Part shown: positions 5,452 to 7,483 of the stretch, piece by piece
Numbering within the stretch: position 1 is the first letter of the stretch
How the letters are laid out: every line of letters begins with the position of its first letter
NCBI GenBank assembly: GCA_020216625.1
Contig: JAIUYB010000092.1
Coordinates: 1 to 7,483, forward strand
Length of the DNA stretch: 7,483 bases
From: Desulfarculus sp.
Lineage (GTDB): Bacteria; Desulfobacterota; Desulfarculia; Desulfarculales; Desulfarculaceae
Direction of reading: 5' to 3'
Notes under the pieces: generated by a model
Seen by the model: the letters and a program-made list of their open reading frames with translations, nothing else
Databases searched by the model: none
Told to the model about the DNA's origin: nothing
Made by a program: the position numbers and the translations under genes

Positions 5452-6736
5452 CACCAAGTATCTCATCATCGGCAATTCGGCCGCCGGCGTGGGCTGCGTG
5501 GAGGGCATCCGCCAGACCGACCCCACCGGGGAGATCACCCTGCTGGCCAAGGAGACCGAGCACGCCTATTCCCGCCCCCTGATCACCTATCTGCTGGGCG
5601 GCAAGGTGGACGAGGCTGGCATGGCCTACCGGCCCGCCGACTTCTACGTCCAACAGCGGGTCAAGACCATGCTGGGGGTGGAGGCGGCCAAGGTCGATCC
5701 GGCGGCCAAGACCGTCACCTGCGCCGACGGCCAGGTCATCGGCTACGAGAAGCTGTTGATCGCCAACGGCGGCAAACCCATCACCCCGCCAAACCTGCCG
5801 GGGGCCGACGCCCCGGGCGTCTTCACCTTCACCACCTGGGGCGACGCCCGCGCCATCGAGCAATACATCGCCGCTAACGACGTCAAGGAGGCGGTGGTCA
5901 TCGGCGGCGGTCTGATCGGCCTCAAGAGCGTGGAGGCGCTGACCGCCCGGGGGCTCAAGGTCACGGTGCTGGAGCTGGCCCCGCGCATCCTGGCCGTGAC
6001 CCTGGACCAGGACGCCAGCGACCTGTTGGCCGGAGCCCTGGCCAGCGCCGGGGTGAAGCTTTTGACCAACACCACCGCCCAGCGCGTCGACCTCGAAAAC
6101 GGCAAGGCGGCCGGGGTCACCCTGCCCGACGGCCAGAAGATCGCCGCCGGCCTGGTCATCCTGGCCATCGGGGTGCTGCCCGATTTGTCCCTGGTGGCCG
6201 GCTCCGGCATCGCCACCGAGCGCGGCATCCTGGCCGACGAGCGCCTGGCCACCAACGTCGAGGGCGTCTACGCGGCCGGCGACGTGGCCCAGGCCCTGGA
6301 GCTGTTGAGCGGCGAGCGCCGTTCCATCCCCATCTGGCCCAACGCCTATCGCCAGGGTTTCATCGCCGGGGTCAACATGGCCGGCGGCGACAAGGTCTAC
6401 GAGGGCGGCCTGGCCATGAACTCGGTGGAGATCTGCGGCCTGGCCACCATCAGCGCCGGGATCACCAGCCCGCCCGAGGGCCAGGGCTACCAGGTCCTGA
6501 CCAAGCTGGACCCCAAGACCAAAAACTATCGCAAGCTGGTGCTCAAGGACCACCACCTGGTGGGTTATGTGCTGGTGGGCGACGTGGACCGGGCCGGGAT
6601 CATCACCGGGCTGATCAAGGGCCGGGTGGAGGTGAAGGGTCTGGAGGAGAAGCTCCTGGCTCCGGACTTCGGACTGATTTCGCTGCCGGCCATGCACCGC
6701 GAGCGGGTCACGGCGGGCCTGGGGGTGTGGTCATGA
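5444..6736 (+). CDS. FAD-dependent NAD(P) oxidoreductase (NirB/rubredoxin-reductase-like), probable GOGAT electron-input subunit
   Basis: This 430-residue flavoprotein has the two-dinucleotide-domain fold of pyridine nucleotide-disulfide oxidoreductases. FAD binds at IIGNSAAG (8-15; Ser replaces the usual second Gly). NAD(P)H binds at VVIGGGLIG (151-159), and the second FAD motif is GVYAAGDVA (274-282) with D280. No CxxC redox pair is present, and the position of the catalytic cysteine of CoA-disulfide reductases reads AYSRPL. It therefore resembles NADH:rubredoxin oxidoreductases, the NirB N-terminus and the FNOR proteins paired with CooF. It is not GltD-like, because the N-terminal Fe-S domain is absent. 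ATG 5444 overlaps the upstream stop by eight bases (ATGACTAG) with GAGGA at 5434-5438 as Shine-Dalgarno, and its own TGA overlaps the next ATG. Likely role: oxidise NAD(P)H, or reversibly exchange electrons with ferredoxin, and pass electrons through the four-cluster protein to the synthase. Cofactor preference cannot be read reliably. Confidence 0.9.
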   Translation: MTSTKYLIIGNSAAGVGCVEGIRQTDPTGEITLLAKETEHAYSRPLITYLLGGKVDEAGMAYRPADFYVQQRVKTMLGVEAAKVDPAAKTVTCADGQVIGYEKLLIANGGKPITPPNLPGADAPGVFTFTTWGDARAIEQYIAANDVKEAVVIGGGLIGLKSVEALTARGLKVTVLELAPRILAVTLDQDASDLLAGALASAGVKLLTNTTAQRVDLENGKAAGVTLPDGQKIAAGLVILAIGVLPDLSLVAGSGIATERGILADERLATNVEGVYAAGDVAQALELLSGERRSIPIWPNAYRQGFIAGVNMAGGDKVYEGGLAMNSVEICGLATISAGITSPPEGQGYQVLTKLDPKTKNYRKLVLKDHHLVGYVLVGDVDRAGIITGLIKGRVEVKGLEEKLLAPDFGLISLPAMHRERVTAGLGVWS

Positions 6737-7464
6737 CCACCATCAACGCCGAGGGCGTCCACTACCAGAAGCTCAACGAGGACATCCACCAGGCCCTGGC
6801 CGCCGGCGAGCGCCAGATCGAGCTGACCAACGTGCGCGGCCAGCGCTACATCGGCGTGGGTCTGGACGCCGGGGTGGAGATCACCATCCAGGGCATTCCC
6901 GGCAACGACCTGGCCGCCTTCATGAACGGCGCGCGCATCGAGGTCCACGGCAACGTCCAGGACGGGGTGAGCAACACCATGAACGCCGGCAAGGTCATCG
7001 TTCACGGCGACGCCGGCGACATCCTCTGCTACGCCATGCGCGGGGGCAAGGTCTTCATAGAGGGCGACGTGGGCTACCGCTCCGGCATCCACATGAAGGC
7101 CTACCAGGATAACTTCCCGGTGCTGGTCATCGGCGGGGTGGCCGGCGACTATTTGGGCGAGTACATGGCCGGCGGGGTGATCGTGCTGCTGAACCTGGCC
7201 GACAACCCCCAGCCGGCCGGCTACCTGGTGGGCACCGGCATGCACGGCGGGGCCATCTACCTGCGCGGTCAGATCGACCAGAGCCAGGTGGGGGCCGAGG
7301 TGGGCTTCGACCAGCTCAGCGACCAGGAATGGGAGATGGTGCAAAACCTGGTGGCCGAGTTCTGTGGCGATCTGGGCCTGGCCCCGCGCCAGTTCGGCCG
7401 CGAGGAGTTCACCAAGCTCTACCCCAAGAGCCGCCGGCCCTACGGCAACCTCTACAGCTACTAA
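6733..7464 (+). CDS. Glutamate synthase, GXGXG beta-helix subunit (split GltB C-terminal domain)
   Basis: This 243-residue protein matches the C-terminal GXGXG domain of GltB, encoded as a free subunit. Regular glycine-rich turns, about 19 residues apart, run from residue 40 to about 160 (for example G73-N, G92-DAG and G111-DVGY), the mark of a right-handed parallel beta-helix. In fused GOGAT this helix is structural and holds the amidotransferase and synthase domains in place for ammonia channelling. No catalytic residues are expected. ATG 6733 is chosen because it forms an ATGA overlap with the preceding stop and sits five bases after GGGGGTG (6721-6727). The alternative GTG at 6727 lies inside that ribosome binding site and would add only two residues. 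Related GXGXG proteins include formylmethanofuran dehydrogenase subunit C and GlxC/MgsB, but the operon points to GOGAT. The gene is complete, ending in YGNLYSY 19 bases before the window edge. Confidence 0.93.
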   Translation: MTTINAEGVHYQKLNEDIHQALAAGERQIELTNVRGQRYIGVGLDAGVEITIQGIPGNDLAAFMNGARIEVHGNVQDGVSNTMNAGKVIVHGDAGDILCYAMRGGKVFIEGDVGYRSGIHMKAYQDNFPVLVIGGVAGDYLGEYMAGGVIVLLNLADNPQPAGYLVGTGMHGGAIYLRGQIDQSQVGAEVGFDQLSDQEWEMVQNLVAEFCGDLGLAPRQFGREEFTKLYPKSRRPYGNLYSY

Positions 7465-7483
7465 CCACCGTTTCGGGCGGATA

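Noticed and set aside
5429..6697. 422-codon open frame on the - strand over the flavoprotein gene
   Set aside because: Antisense shadow rich in Gly, Gln, Asp and His. No domain is recognisable.
6727..6732. GTG 6727 as the start of the GXGXG gene
   Set aside because: The GTG is part of the GGGGGTG ribosome binding site. ATG 6733 has correct spacing and forms the usual ATGA overlap.
7465..7483. Possible terminator or new gene start at the right edge
   Set aside because: Only 19 bases remain. No stem with a T-tract and no start codon with a ribosome binding site can be judged.

Overview
This 7.5 kb window of high-GC bacterial DNA holds six genes, all on the + strand and tightly packed, after about 415 bases of less GC-rich non-coding sequence at the left edge. 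The genes are a glutamine-dependent NAD+ synthetase (nadE) and a five-gene cluster for a split (archaeal-type) glutamate synthase (GOGAT). No mobile element, tRNA, rRNA or CRISPR array is visible. The split GOGAT, its ferredoxin-type Fe-S clusters and the CooF-like Fe-S protein suggest a strict anaerobe. A high-GC member of the Desulfobacterota (former Deltaproteobacteria, for example a Desulfarculus-like sulfate reducer) fits best. That assignment is an inference from gene types and composition, with no marker gene to confirm it.

Layout. Positions 1-415 contain no convincing gene. They hold two small inverted repeats, a plausible sigma70-type promoter (TTGACA at 212-217, extended -10 at 232-240) and a leader hairpin at 287-318. 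nadE follows at 416-2131. A 93-base gap (2132-2224) holds a GC-rich hairpin and then a second stem that overlaps the strong ribosome binding site of the next gene. The GOGAT cluster is: glutamine amidotransferase subunit (2225-3442), FMN/Fe-S synthase subunit (3486-5003), a four-cluster ferredoxin-like protein (5008-5451), an FAD/NAD(P) oxidoreductase (5444-6736) and the GXGXG beta-helix subunit (6733-7464). The last four genes are separated by only 4 bases or overlap by 8 and 4 bases, so they are almost certainly one operon with coupled translation.

How they work together. The amidotransferase releases ammonia from glutamine. The synthase subunit uses that ammonia and two electrons to turn 2-oxoglutarate into glutamate on FMN, and the GXGXG subunit supplies the beta-helix scaffold that is fused into the large subunit of ordinary bacterial GltB. 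The usual GltD small subunit is absent. In its place are a separate 16-cysteine Fe-S protein and a rubredoxin-reductase/NirB-like flavoprotein. These resemble the CooF plus FAD-NAD(P) oxidoreductase pair found beside some carbon monoxide dehydrogenases. The likely job of the pair is to pass electrons from NAD(P)H, or between NAD(P)H and ferredoxin, into the synthase. nadE also hydrolyses glutamine to glutamate, so the whole window concerns glutamine use and nicotinamide cofactor supply.

The most interesting points are the electron-input module inserted between the synthase and GXGXG genes, the extra cysteine in the synthase's C-terminal cluster motif, and the possible RNA structures ahead of nadE and the amidotransferase gene. 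None amounts to a demonstrably new system. Similar split GOGAT clusters occur in other anaerobes, but this electron-input arrangement is, as far as I know, little characterised biochemically.
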